From NCBI GenBank assembly GCA_031555315.1, contig JAVBUO010000020.1, forward strand, positions 62,001 to 126,000: 64,000 bases of DNA. Direction: 5' to 3'. Below the pieces are notes generated by a model, which was not told where the DNA came from, did not search any database, and saw nothing but the letters and a program-made list of their open reading frames with translations. Below, in pieces: positions 53,293 to 61,091 of this stretch (the stretch's first letter is position 1; the number at the start of each line of letters is the position of its first letter). Origin of the DNA: JAVBJV01 sp031555315 (lineage in GTDB: Bacteria > Pseudomonadota > Alphaproteobacteria > Acetobacterales > Acetobacteraceae). The position numbers and the translations under genes were made by a program.

Positions 53293-53321
53293 AAAAAATG
53301 GGAGGCCCCGAAGGACCTCCC
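53293..53321 (-). terminator. Terminator after the capsid gene
   Basis: On the minus strand GGGAGGTCC-TTCG-GGGCCTCCC (UUCG tetraloop, one wobble) is followed by ATTTTTT. It lies between capsid and tail tubular A, as T7 has its late terminator after gene 10, so capsid mRNA can be made in excess. Confidence 0.88.
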
Positions 53322-53349
53322 GAGGTTGGTTGTTGTTTTTGTTTTTGGT

Positions 53350-54345
53350 TCAGGAGACGAACGCGAATTCCACGGCGCATTCCGGACGCAGCGTGCCGGA
53401 GCCGGTCAGCATCGAAGCGACCATGAAGTCTTCCAGACGCCGCGTGTCGCGCGTGTTTTCCAGCATGATGTCGCGCAGACGCGCCACACCGAGTGCCATC
53501 GGAGACCACAGGATACCCAGGGTCTTCGCGTAGTCTGCGCGATACTTCGACAGGATCGAGGTGTCTGCCGAGAGGTCGGTCTTTGGCAGCGCCTTGGCCG
53601 GGAGCACGGTGACGCCGTCGATGTCCAGACGCTGAACACGGCGCGTCATGCCGCCGGCGTTTTCGCCATCGTTCAACAGACGGTCCTGCACCAGGTAGCG
53701 GCCCTGGGCGTCCTGTGCCCACTTGATCGCGTTGAAGACCTGCTTCGGCACCGCCGCGAAGCGCGGCAGGTGTTCGGGGACATCTTTGTCGAACAGGATG
53801 TCGTTGGCGTTGCGGATCGCTTCGATCCACTTCTTGCCATCGTAGACGCCCGTGGCGTTGGCCTTCAGGGCGTTGTCGGCAATCGCGCCGCCGCCGGGGA
53901 ACGGACCATCGGCAGCGCCACGCGCCGCCAGGATCAGACCCTGTGCGCAGGTTTTGTCGAAGTGGCCCGCCAGAGCGATGCCCAGTTCGCGGCTGAACGG
54001 AGAACGCGCATCCCACGAGGACAGCATGTCGTCGATGTCCGAGATGCCGGTGTGTGCCACCAGCATGTCGTCAACCGTGACGGTGACTTCCGAGGTGTCG
54101 ATCTTGTTGCCCAGCAGTTCCTGACCCGGGCGGTGGTATTCGGCCTGCGCCTTCCACACTTTCGGGAATTTTACGGCCTTGGCCCCTTTACCTAGGGTCT
54201 TGGTCGTCACCTTGTCGGCGAAGAGAGTGCTGGTTTCGAATGCCGTCAGAACTTCGCCGCCGAAGATTTCGAGAGCGAGTTTACGGTCGTCATTGGTCTG
54301 ACCCGAAAGATAACGGGTCGGGTTGGAGGTATCACCGAAAGCCAT
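53350..54345 (-). CDS. Major capsid protein (T7 gp10-like)
   Basis: A 331-residue HK97-fold coat protein. Recognisable T7-type segments are LEIFGGEVLTAFE, VWKAQAEYHRPGQELLG, EVTVTVDDMLVAHTGISDID and C-terminal GILWSPMALGVARL. It follows the scaffold gene and precedes a strong terminator. Confidence 0.93.
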   Translation of the reverse strand: MAFGDTSNPTRYLSGQTNDDRKLALEIFGGEVLTAFETSTLFADKVTTKTLGKGAKAVKFPKVWKAQAEYHRPGQELLGNKIDTSEVTVTVDDMLVAHTGISDIDDMLSSWDARSPFSRELGIALAGHFDKTCAQGLILAARGAADGPFPGGGAIADNALKANATGVYDGKKWIEAIRNANDILFDKDVPEHLPRFAAVPKQVFNAIKWAQDAQGRYLVQDRLLNDGENAGGMTRRVQRLDIDGVTVLPAKALPKTDLSADTSILSKYRADYAKTLGILWSPMALGVARLRDIMLENTRDTRRLEDFMVASMLTGSGTLRPECAVEFAFVS

Positions 54346-54665
54346 TCGGTTAAGTCCTTAGTCAAGCGTGTTGTTGTTCTTGGTGGTTTCGCCACGTGGC
54401 CTTCCGGGTGCGCTTGTCCGCCGTAGCGGGGCGTTGGGTTGGCATGGGGCGCGGACGGCTTTCACAACGCGCGCCCGCCAAGGTGCTGCGTTGCGGACGG
54501 CTACCGCTGCTGCACGGCTGGCTGGGCCGGGCAGGAAGGGGGAACGCCCCGCGCGATGACGCAGAGGCGGAGCGCGAAGGGCGCGCTCTGACGCGACGCG
54601 GAAAGGAAGACGCGCGCGTATGAAAGGGGAACCGGGATCGAAGCTCCCGGCGGGCTTGTCGAGGG
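54346..54665. other. Gap between scaffold and capsid genes with a hairpin
   Basis: About 320 bp with no supported gene, unusually long for this tightly packed late region. On the minus strand CCGGGA-GCTTCGA-TCCCGG (54632-54650) with a following CTTTC could be a partial terminator after the scaffold gene. The GC-rich remainder may hold a capsid promoter. Confidence 0.45.
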
Positions 54666-55502
54666 TCAGCCCTCGTGGAAATTGCTGTGACGCAGTTTCT
54701 GTGCGACCGCGCGGCGGAACGCGGGGTCTTTGTCGTAGCGTGGGTCGCTCATGTCGGCGACCATCTGGGCACGGCTGGAATAACCGGTCGGGGACCCGGT
54801 GGGGTTCCCGGCGATCATGCTCACGGGTTCGCGCGCCGTGGGATCGGCGGCGGCGCGTTTGGCCTTGAGGACGTCGATCGCGTCCTTCCAGTCCGGGCTG
54901 GCGAGCTTGGCGTTCAGGCGAACCTTTTCGTCTTCCGGCAACGCCGTTCCGGCCCACTGCATCAGCTTGTCGGCTTCGGCTTCGCCGCCCGCGTAGGCGA
55001 TGGCCTGAATGGTGGTCAGTTCGCGGTTCGCCGAGGCGGCGGAGACGCCCATGCGCACATACTGTTCGGCCAGGCTGCGCGGCACGCCCGCTTTCTGCAA
55101 GGCGGCGTAGTCGGCTTCGTCCAGGTCGCCCTGGGTGCCGATCTTCTGGACCAGTACGTCCGGGTCCAGCCCGGCGGCGCGCACGGTGTCCGCCACGGGT
55201 TCCTCGGAACCGGGCGGCAGGGCGATCGGGGAAGTCTGCGCCGGGGTCTGTTCGTCAGCCGGGGCGGCGGGTTTGCCGCCGGACAGCTTGCGTTCCAGTT
55301 CGGTGTAGGATTTCAGCAGGTCGTCGGTGCGAACCTGGCCCGTCGTGGCGTCCCAGAACTTTTCTGGAATGTGCTCGGGGCGCGCAGGCGCGTCCGTCGG
55401 GGTTTCCTCGCCGCGATACTTGGCGGCCATCGCCGCGTTGTATTCGGGTGATCCCGGCGTGAGTTCTGCGGGCGTGGTCTGAGTGGTGTCGGGTGTCGTC
55501 AT
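54666..55502 (-). CDS. Capsid assembly scaffold protein (T7 gp9-like)
   Basis: A 278-residue acidic protein with a Pro/Thr-rich disordered start (TPDTTQTTPAELTPGSPEYN), helical middle and basic C-terminal segment (FRRAVAQKLRHSNFHEG) that would bind the coat protein. It lies between portal and capsid, where T7 has gene 9. EKFWDATTGQVRTDDLLKSY is common in podoviral scaffolds. Confidence 0.88.
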   Translation of the reverse strand: MTTPDTTQTTPAELTPGSPEYNAAMAAKYRGEETPTDAPARPEHIPEKFWDATTGQVRTDDLLKSYTELERKLSGGKPAAPADEQTPAQTSPIALPPGSEEPVADTVRAAGLDPDVLVQKIGTQGDLDEADYAALQKAGVPRSLAEQYVRMGVSAASANRELTTIQAIAYAGGEAEADKLMQWAGTALPEDEKVRLNAKLASPDWKDAIDVLKAKRAAADPTAREPVSMIAGNPTGSPTGYSSRAQMVADMSDPRYDKDPAFRRAVAQKLRHSNFHEG

Positions 55503-57034
55503 GCTTGTGGGGATTGTCCTTGAGCGATGGCACCTGCGGCTTCAGCCATGGTGCTCGCCATATCGGGCGCGGCTCCGGCCATTGCCTGCATCATTGCCTG
55601 CTGTTGCTGTATCTGCTGAACTTCCTGCGTGCTGCGCGTGCAGTTCGCGAAGCCCATGCCGGTCAGGGCGCGGTTGAACAGTTCTTCGGCTTTCACATAG
55701 GCCGCCACTTCCGGCGGCATCTGCTGCACGACCTGTAACGCCTGTAACGCGCGCTGCACTTCGGCTTCGCGGCCCAGCGCCTCGATCCCCACCAACACCG
55801 TCAGATCGAGCAGACCTTCAGGCAGGTCCGGCATCGCGCCATCGGCGCGCATATGGACCATCAGGCGGCGGATCAGCGGATACATGAGCTCACCCGCCAG
55901 ACGCGCATAGATGCCGCCGAGGGTTCCTTCGAGTTCGCCGATCATCTCGCGCACTTCATACGCGGTGACGCGTTCGGCATTGCGCCGCACGGCGGAGTTC
56001 AGCAGAAAGGCTTCGGCGATCTCGCGCTTGACCTGATCGAGCTGCGCGGCGGCGAACTGCATTCCGGGCGCGTTGCCGAATTGCAGATAGGTGATGTCTT
56101 CGGGGTTACCGGTCAGCACCTCGCCGTTCCGTGCGGCGGCCAGCTTGCGGCGCAGGTTGATCCCGCCTGCGGCGTTGGGCCGTTGCAGGACGACGTTGCG
56201 CGCCGCCAGGGCCGCGCCGTCGGCGACGGCTTTGGCTAGCCCGTTGGCGAACCGCAGGTCGGGTTCGTGGTCGTCGCATTTGCTGCGGCCGTAATCCTCG
56301 CCGATCAGTTCGGTCCAGCGCAGGGGCAGGTAGGGAAGCGCGTCGAGCGCATACTGCCCGGCGCTGCCGGGAACGGTCTGGCGTGCGATTTCCTGATATA
56401 CGTCCCAGTGTTTGTCGGAACGGCGGATGTGTGTGTAGACGGTCGTGTGGTCGTCGGGCCGCGACATCTGCGCGAGTAGCGGGCGCGCGCGGGGCGGTAG
56501 CGTTTCTGTGGCGACCTTTTCTTCGATCAGCAGTTCGAGCAGCGATCCGTCCGGTGCCCGCACCACGACATACTGGTCGAGCCGGAAGGCGCGCAGCGTG
56601 TTGCCACGCTGAATCATCAGCAGGACGTTGCCGGTAACGATCAGCATTTCCAGCACCAGGCTGAAAATCTGCCGCCATTGGCGACGTTCGATTTCGCTGT
56701 GGATCAACTTTTCGGTCAGCGAGAGGCCGCGTTCGGTATCGGCGTCGAGCGAGTCCAACCCGTTCCGCAACAGGATTTCCGGCGGAACCGACAGGCGGAA
56801 GACCGAGCCGCCGGGTGGCAGCATCGCGGCCATGACCTTCGAGGACAGGTGGGTGACGCAGCGCGCGCCTAGGCCGAGTTCCGGCTGATGCAGCTTGGTG
56901 CTTCCGTTGTAGCCTTCGGGCGGCAACAGGGACGGAATGGTCAGCTGGGCGTTGGTGCGGGCACGTTCGAGAAACGGATCACGACGACTACGCAGGGCCT
57001 GGTAGCGGGCCTCGGCAGTCTGGTGTTCGGTCAT
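55499..57034 (-). CDS. Portal / head-tail connector (T7 gp8-like)
   Basis: A 511-residue protein with T7-type portal features: ARYQALRSRRDPFLERARTN at the start, TIPSLLPPEGYNGST, GLGARCVTHLSSKVMAAMLP and a Gln/Ala-rich C-terminus (VQQIQQQQAMMQAMAG). It forms the twelve-subunit ring for DNA entry and exit. Coupled to neighbours on both sides by ATGA overlaps. Confidence 0.94.
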   Translation of the reverse strand: MTEHQTAEARYQALRSRRDPFLERARTNAQLTIPSLLPPEGYNGSTKLHQPELGLGARCVTHLSSKVMAAMLPPGGSVFRLSVPPEILLRNGLDSLDADTERGLSLTEKLIHSEIERRQWRQIFSLVLEMLIVTGNVLLMIQRGNTLRAFRLDQYVVVRAPDGSLLELLIEEKVATETLPPRARPLLAQMSRPDDHTTVYTHIRRSDKHWDVYQEIARQTVPGSAGQYALDALPYLPLRWTELIGEDYGRSKCDDHEPDLRFANGLAKAVADGAALAARNVVLQRPNAAGGINLRRKLAAARNGEVLTGNPEDITYLQFGNAPGMQFAAAQLDQVKREIAEAFLLNSAVRRNAERVTAYEVREMIGELEGTLGGIYARLAGELMYPLIRRLMVHMRADGAMPDLPEGLLDLTVLVGIEALGREAEVQRALQALQVVQQMPPEVAAYVKAEELFNRALTGMGFANCTRSTQEVQQIQQQQAMMQAMAGAAPDMASTMAEAAGAIAQGQSPQA

Positions 57035-57333
57035 GAAGGGATGGAAATTCCAGATGTGGCGTTGAGGGCCGGGGCCAGCGGAATGCGCATCCGTCGCCGT
57101 CCGGTCTGAAGGTCGGAGGCAGCGGCGCGCGCGGCGACGTTGGCGAGCGCGTTGGGATCAGCGCCACGAACGCGCGGGGCCTCGTTGGAGGCGGGGGCGA
57201 TGCGGGCGGTGCCCTCGCGCGCCGCCTGTTCGGCCTTGCGTTTGATTACCCAGTCGGGATCGCCGTCCACGGGGTCGGTGGAATCGAAATGCATCTTGAA
57301 TTGAGGACCGGGGTCCTTAGACATGCTGCCCAT
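57031..57333 (-). CDS. Small phage head-region protein, paralogue 1
   Basis: A 100-residue protein. The C-terminal third (RRRMRIPLAPALNATSGISI) strongly resembles that of the next gene upstream (57342-57560). The N-terminus (DSTDPVDGDPDWVIKRKAEQ) is different. Short proteins with this C-terminal phrase occur just before podoviral portal genes. Function unknown. Confidence 0.75.
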   Translation of the reverse strand: MGSMSKDPGPQFKMHFDSTDPVDGDPDWVIKRKAEQAAREGTARIAPASNEAPRVRGADPNALANVAARAAASDLQTGRRRMRIPLAPALNATSGISIPS

Positions 57334-57341
57334 CGGTTACC

Positions 57342-57560
57342 TCAGAGGATCGGGATGGTGAGGCCGGAACTGTCGGTGATCGTCGTCGCCAGCGGGATGC
57401 GCATCTTCTTGCGCGTGTTGCGACGATCTTCGGCAGCGGCACGGTCGGCGACGTTCTCAAGGGCGTTCGGGTCCGCCGCCATGATGCGGGGGACTTCGCT
57501 GGAGCCGGGCGCGGGCGGTGGAATCGGGGCGGGTGGTTTTGGGGCCTTAGGTTTGCCCAT
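57342..57560 (-). CDS. Small phage head-region protein, paralogue 2
   Basis: A 72-residue protein with a Pro-rich start (KPKAPKPPAPIPPPAPGSSE) and the shared end RKKMRIPLATTITDSSGLTI. A strong Shine-Dalgarno (AGGAG) precedes the ATG. It lies 8 bp before its paralogue. Confidence 0.72.
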   Translation of the reverse strand: MGKPKAPKPPAPIPPPAPGSSEVPRIMAADPNALENVADRAAAEDRRNTRKKMRIPLATTITDSSGLTIPIL

Positions 57561-57568
57561 GGGGTCTC

Positions 57569-57955
57569 CTAGACGGGGTAGGTGGCTGTCGAACCTGTGA
57601 CCCGCCAGCCCCTGCGGGCGAGCGCGATGGACATGGGTTTCAGCCGCTCAGACGGGATGTTGATGATCAGGGCTTTGGCCCCCATCAGGGCGGCCATGGC
57701 GCGCACATGCGACCATTCGCGTGCCGACATGCGGAACGGGCGGGCGGCAGGGGACACGCACAGGTGGCACGCCAAATGGTGTGCGCGGTGCTCGTCCCAG
57801 TGCCACCAGACATAGGCCACGGTTTTGCCGTGCCGGTCGAAGCGCAGGCGGACGCAGTGGTCTTCCAGCAGTTCCTTCAACCAGGTGTAGGGATACAGAT
57901 TGTGGGCAAGGAAGGTCAGCAGGCGGTCGGTGTCGTGTTCAAGCCGGACAGCCAT
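57569..57955 (-). CDS. Phage protein, possible GNAT-like fold
   Basis: A 128-residue protein. VAYVWWHWDEHRAHHLACHL followed by REWSHVRAMAALMGAKALII and a helix has the strand-helix order of short acetyltransferase-like phage proteins often found next to portal genes. The acetyl-CoA loop is not evident, so activity is doubtful. Confidence 0.65.
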   Translation of the reverse strand: MAVRLEHDTDRLLTFLAHNLYPYTWLKELLEDHCVRLRFDRHGKTVAYVWWHWDEHRAHHLACHLCVSPAARPFRMSAREWSHVRAMAALMGAKALIINIPSERLKPMSIALARRGWRVTGSTATYPV

Positions 57956-58157
57956 CGGTGGTGTCCTGTTCGCCTTCGAGGTCTTCGCGTTTGATCTGGA
58001 CCAGCGCATCGATGAGTTCGCGCGCGCCCGCGTAGCGGTGGGCGTGGATTTCGGGCTGACACTGACCGATGCAGCGATGCGGAAAACTTCTGTCCAGCAG
58101 GTCGATCAGTTCGTAGCTGTCGCGGGGGAGTTCGGTGAGATCGGAAAGGCTTTCCAT
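57939..58157 (-). CDS. Hypothetical phage protein
   Basis: A 72-residue acidic protein (MESLSDLTELPRDSYELIDL) ending in a Cys-containing tail. Overlaps the following gene by 17 bp. First gene of the virion block after two hairpins. Not recognised. Confidence 0.6.
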   Translation of the reverse strand: MESLSDLTELPRDSYELIDLLDRSFPHRCIGQCQPEIHAHRYAGARELIDALVQIKREDLEGEQDTTDGCPA

Positions 58158-58173
58158 GCGGATTCCAAAAAAT

Positions 58174-58299
58174 AACCCGCCGGGGTGCGTAGTGCGGAAC
58201 CAGAGGTTCCGTCCGAGGCGGGGCGGGTCTTGTTAGGAGCTTGGCGCCCCCACTTGCATGAGAGGAATAAAAGCTGCCCCCCTCTCACAAGAGAGGGGG
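58174..58299 (-). terminator. Double terminator between replication and virion modules
   Basis: On the minus strand two hairpins lie in tandem. CCCCCTCTC-TTGT-GAGAGGGGG (58299-58277, perfect) is followed by GCAGCTTTTATT. Then GACCCGCC pairs with GGCGGGTT (58229-58174), enclosing CGGAACC-TCT-GGTTCCG, followed by ATTTTTT. Together they should stop transcription from the replication genes. Confidence 0.8.
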
Positions 58300-58313
58300 A
58301 GGGGATGCTCAGG

Positions 58314-58652
58314 TTAGGGCGGTGGCCCTACGATGTATTCGCCGTCCGCAAATGCGAGGAAGAGCGCATCGCGCAGATTGGGGTTCCCCGCCAGCAGGGC
58401 CGCATAGCCATACCCCATGGCAGTCACGATGGCCTCTATGTCCTTCTCGCGGAATCTCTCAGCCAACCCTGAGGTTTGCAGGATGAGATGTCCGAGTTCA
58501 TGCAACAGGGTTTCTACTTGCAACGCCGGGGACAGGTCGGTGTTGATCCCGATGCGGTTCTTGCGGTCATCGAAGAGACCGTCGCTGGTTTCCGCTTCGG
58601 TGGGCGTGAGGGGTTCTACGTGGATTTCACGGTGTCCGTAGTTAATCAACAT
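58314..58652 (-). CDS. Small phage protein with HExxH metallopeptidase motif
   Basis: A 112-residue protein with ETLLHELGHLILQTSG, a zinc-binding HExxH (HELGH) in a hydrophobic helix as in ImmA/IrrE-type peptidases; FREKDIEAIVTAMG supplies a possible downstream acidic ligand. It is the last gene of the replication block. Peptidase activity is inferred from the motif only. Confidence 0.72.
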   Translation of the reverse strand: MLINYGHREIHVEPLTPTEAETSDGLFDDRKNRIGINTDLSPALQVETLLHELGHLILQTSGLAERFREKDIEAIVTAMGYGYAALLAGNPNLRDALFLAFADGEYIVGPPP

Positions 58653-59127
58653 TCTGTCGTGCTTCTCGGAATGCTCTTACCACCTCTCGCGCAAGACCTG
58701 CGGTGATCTTCCTGACAAGGTAATCTTCGGGGAGGTTGGTGAGGCACTCTTTAGAGATGGCGTAGGCCGCATGATGGCCTCTGTAATCCGCCCGGATGTG
58801 GATGCACTGCCGAAGAGGGTCTAGCCTGCTGCGGAGTTCCACTTGATGGAGCGTGATGTATTCGATCATCTCCCCAAGGGTGGCCCGTTCAGAGGACCAG
58901 TTGAAGCGGTTGGCTTCAAGGCGGTCCGGAGAGGATCGGAATTTTACCGGGAGACCGACGAAGTGTTCGCCGAGTAGTTGCTCTATGTCGCGGAGGAGGG
59001 TGTCCGCTTCCAATCGGTCCCTATCCACGTAGTATAGGTGGCCTTTGAGGGTGGAATTCTCTGTCTGCGCCTTTTCCAAAGCCGCTCGAAGGCGGCGCTT
59101 CTGGTTGCGTCCAAAACGTTTTGACAT
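58642..59127 (-). CDS. Hypothetical phage protein
   Basis: A 161-residue basic protein with a coiled-coil start (KRRLRAALEKAQTENSTLKG) and a mixed C-terminal domain (CIHIRADYRGHHAAYAISKE). Overlaps the HELGH gene by 11 bp and follows a small Cys protein gene directly. Not recognised. Confidence 0.65.
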   Translation of the reverse strand: MSKRFGRNQKRRLRAALEKAQTENSTLKGHLYYVDRDRLEADTLLRDIEQLLGEHFVGLPVKFRSSPDRLEANRFNWSSERATLGEMIEYITLHQVELRSRLDPLRQCIHIRADYRGHHAAYAISKECLTNLPEDYLVRKITAGLAREVVRAFREARQNVD

Positions 59128-59319
59128 CTAAAGCCCCCACCGCCATACCGTGCTGTAAGTCTTCATCGCGCCGCATTTCATGCAGCGGAGGACGAAAAGG
59201 GTTCCCCGCTCTTCCCGTCTACCTGAGTCGGAGAAAACGGTGAGGTTACTTTTGGAATGGATTTCCCAGCGATGTTTGTGAAACAACCAGTGCCAGATGG
59301 CGGCGATCATCACGCACAC
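59128..59319 (-). CDS. Small Cys-containing phage protein
   Basis: A 63-residue protein with an aromatic/His-rich start (IAAIWHWLFHKHRWEI) and a CxxC pair in LRCMKCGAMKTYS that may bind zinc. An alternative Met is at codon 4. Overlaps the DUF3310 gene stop. Confidence 0.62.
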   Translation of the reverse strand: MCVMIAAIWHWLFHKHRWEIHSKSNLTVFSDSGRREERGTLFVLRCMKCGAMKTYSTVWRWGL

Positions 59320-59717
59320 CCCTTAATCATCTCGTCCAGATACCTCCGGGCTTTCTCCAAATCCTCCTTCCCGTTTTTCGCGTCATGTCGCATGACATAC
59401 TTGATGACGTTCCCGGCCAGGAAAGACAGATTGTTTTCCCGGATGAAGTCCAGCGGCTGGATTTTGAAACGGGAGTAATGGGGCGGGTTTGTGGGGTCAC
59501 AGGCGGTAGGGGTGGTTTCCTGCTCGACAAGTTCGAAGCGCCAAGCAAGGAATGTGACGGGCCCGCGGCCTTGATCGTCCCTTTCCACGCGGGGGTCGCC
59601 GTCATCATCCACCGACCTGACCGTATATACACGGCCCTGCGTCAGACGGTCCCCCCATCCTTCCGGGTAAACGCAGCGAACCCGATCACCCGCCTTGAAT
59701 TTACGTTCAGTCGTCAC
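59310..59717 (-). CDS. DUF3310 domain protein
   Basis: A 135-residue protein. The C-terminal half (about 75-133) is DUF3310: NPPHYSRFKIQPLDFIREN, then LAGNVIKYVMRHDAKNGKED. The domain occurs in the T7 gp1.7 nucleotide kinase and many phages. The N-terminal half (KAGDRVRCVYPEGWGDRLTQ) looks like an SH3-like strand set. Role in nucleotide metabolism is inferred. Confidence 0.85.
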   Translation of the reverse strand: MTTERKFKAGDRVRCVYPEGWGDRLTQGRVYTVRSVDDDGDPRVERDDQGRGPVTFLAWRFELVEQETTPTACDPTNPPHYSRFKIQPLDFIRENNLSFLAGNVIKYVMRHDAKNGKEDLEKARRYLDEMIKGCA

Positions 59718-59746
59718 GTTCAGTTTCCTTCAGATTGTCCAGAGGT

Positions 59747-60496
59747 TCAGTTCGGGGACCACAGGCGGACCTTGCCGGTGTCCTTGGAGTAATCGCCGTG
59801 TCGCAGGATGCGTGCGAGGCGTGCCTGGGTCAGGGCGTCGTGTTCCGTCAGGCGGTTGCGCAGGTAAGCATCCAGCACCCCGCGCCACATGCCGGGCAGA
59901 TCAGGCGGGCACAGGTCGAGAATCTTCTCGGCTTTCTTCGGCCCGATGCCGGGCAGTCCCGGGTAGCCATCGGTGGCGTCGCCGGTCAGCGTCTGGGTCA
60001 TCCAGAAGCGATCCGCATCGGCCAGACCGATCTTCTCGGGCCGCAGACTCTTGACCGGGTTGAACACACGTGCGGGCACCGTGCGCATGTCCTTGTCGGT
60101 CGAGACGATGACATCGCGGCTGCCGGGCTGGGTTGCGTGCAGACCCATCACGTCGTCGGCTTCCAGCGTCGGGATGCGCGCAATCTGGAATGCGTCTTCC
60201 ATGGCGGCGACCACATTCCAGTAGGCAATCGGCTTGGGCTTGCGCCGGTGGGCCTTGTAGGCGGGGAAGACACCGCGTCGAAAATTCTGTCCGTCCCGGT
60301 CGCTGAAACAGACCAGGATATCGCCGCATCCGGCGAGTTCGGCCCATTGCCGCACGGATTTCAACGCGGTTTCGATCGCTTCGTCCGCGTTGGCGGTGGT
60401 CTCGGGTCCCGCGCCGTCGCCCCAGTCGAGTTCCTTTTCGGACGCGGCGGCGGACTGATAGGCGATGATGTCGCCGTCGATCAGCGCCGTGGTCAT
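59747..60496 (-). CDS. 5'-3' exonuclease (T7 gp6-like, FEN family)
   Basis: A 249-residue nuclease. Metal-binding Asp residues are in LIDGDIIAYQSA, LEADDVMGLHAT and IVSTDKDMRTVP. The helix-hairpin-helix GLPGIGPKKAEKIL binds DNA. It degrades host DNA and removes primers. It is coupled to the nucleotidyltransferase upstream (ATGA). Confidence 0.93.
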   Translation of the reverse strand: MTTALIDGDIIAYQSAAASEKELDWGDGAGPETTANADEAIETALKSVRQWAELAGCGDILVCFSDRDGQNFRRGVFPAYKAHRRKPKPIAYWNVVAAMEDAFQIARIPTLEADDVMGLHATQPGSRDVIVSTDKDMRTVPARVFNPVKSLRPEKIGLADADRFWMTQTLTGDATDGYPGLPGIGPKKAEKILDLCPPDLPGMWRGVLDAYLRNRLTEHDALTQARLARILRHGDYSKDTGKVRLWSPN

Positions 60497-61074
60497 GCGG
60501 CGACCTGCGGGGCGTTCAAGGTGAAGCCTGGATATTTTGGCAACAGGCGTTCGTAACGGCGTAGGCTGCGTTCGGTATCGGCGCTCGGCATCAACGTGAA
60601 TTCGTGGCGCTGGCAGTCCAGGTGATAATCCGCCGTGCGGACAACGCGTTCACCGTCGAACCCGATGCGGCAGATGCCAAAGTCGAGCCGGTTCAGGACA
60701 TCGTGGATGTCCCGGCATTCCGGCATGGCGATGAACTGGACGGTTTCGACGGGCCAGGCGTGGGTGTGCTGGAAGTGTTCCGGGAAGTATGAGTAGCAGG
60801 TCTCTACCTGCACCTGCACGGCGTAGACGCTGCCGATGGAGGCGTCGCCGCGATCCATGTAGCTGCCGTCGAACTTCAGTTCGATGTCCGGGAAGACTTC
60901 CCGCAGGGCGTTGAAGTCACGGTCGGCGTCGCCGCTGCTCTGGAAGAAAATGTCGAGGTCCTTGTGCGGGACGCCGTGGTCCAGGTCGCGCAGTGCGCCG
61001 CCCGCCAGGTAGGCATGGGGCGTGACGGTCTGCGCCCTGCGGAGGATTTCCCTCCAATGAGCCGGAATATCCAT
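60493..61074 (-). CDS. Phage nucleotidyltransferase-like protein
   Basis: A 193-residue protein whose N-terminus AYLAGGALRDLDHGVPHKDL, then DIFF, is the polymerase-beta-type nucleotidyltransferase signature (GG-x-x-R, D-x-D). No tRNA-binding domain follows. It lies between the DNA polymerase and exonuclease genes. The substrate is unknown; related genes occur in several marine T7-like phages. Confidence 0.82.
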   Translation of the reverse strand: MDIPAHWREILRRAQTVTPHAYLAGGALRDLDHGVPHKDLDIFFQSSGDADRDFNALREVFPDIELKFDGSYMDRGDASIGSVYAVQVQVETCYSYFPEHFQHTHAWPVETVQFIAMPECRDIHDVLNRLDFGICRIGFDGERVVRTADYHLDCQRHEFTLMPSADTERSLRRYERLLPKYPGFTLNAPQVAA

Positions 61075-61091
61075 ATGATCCTCTCTCTATG

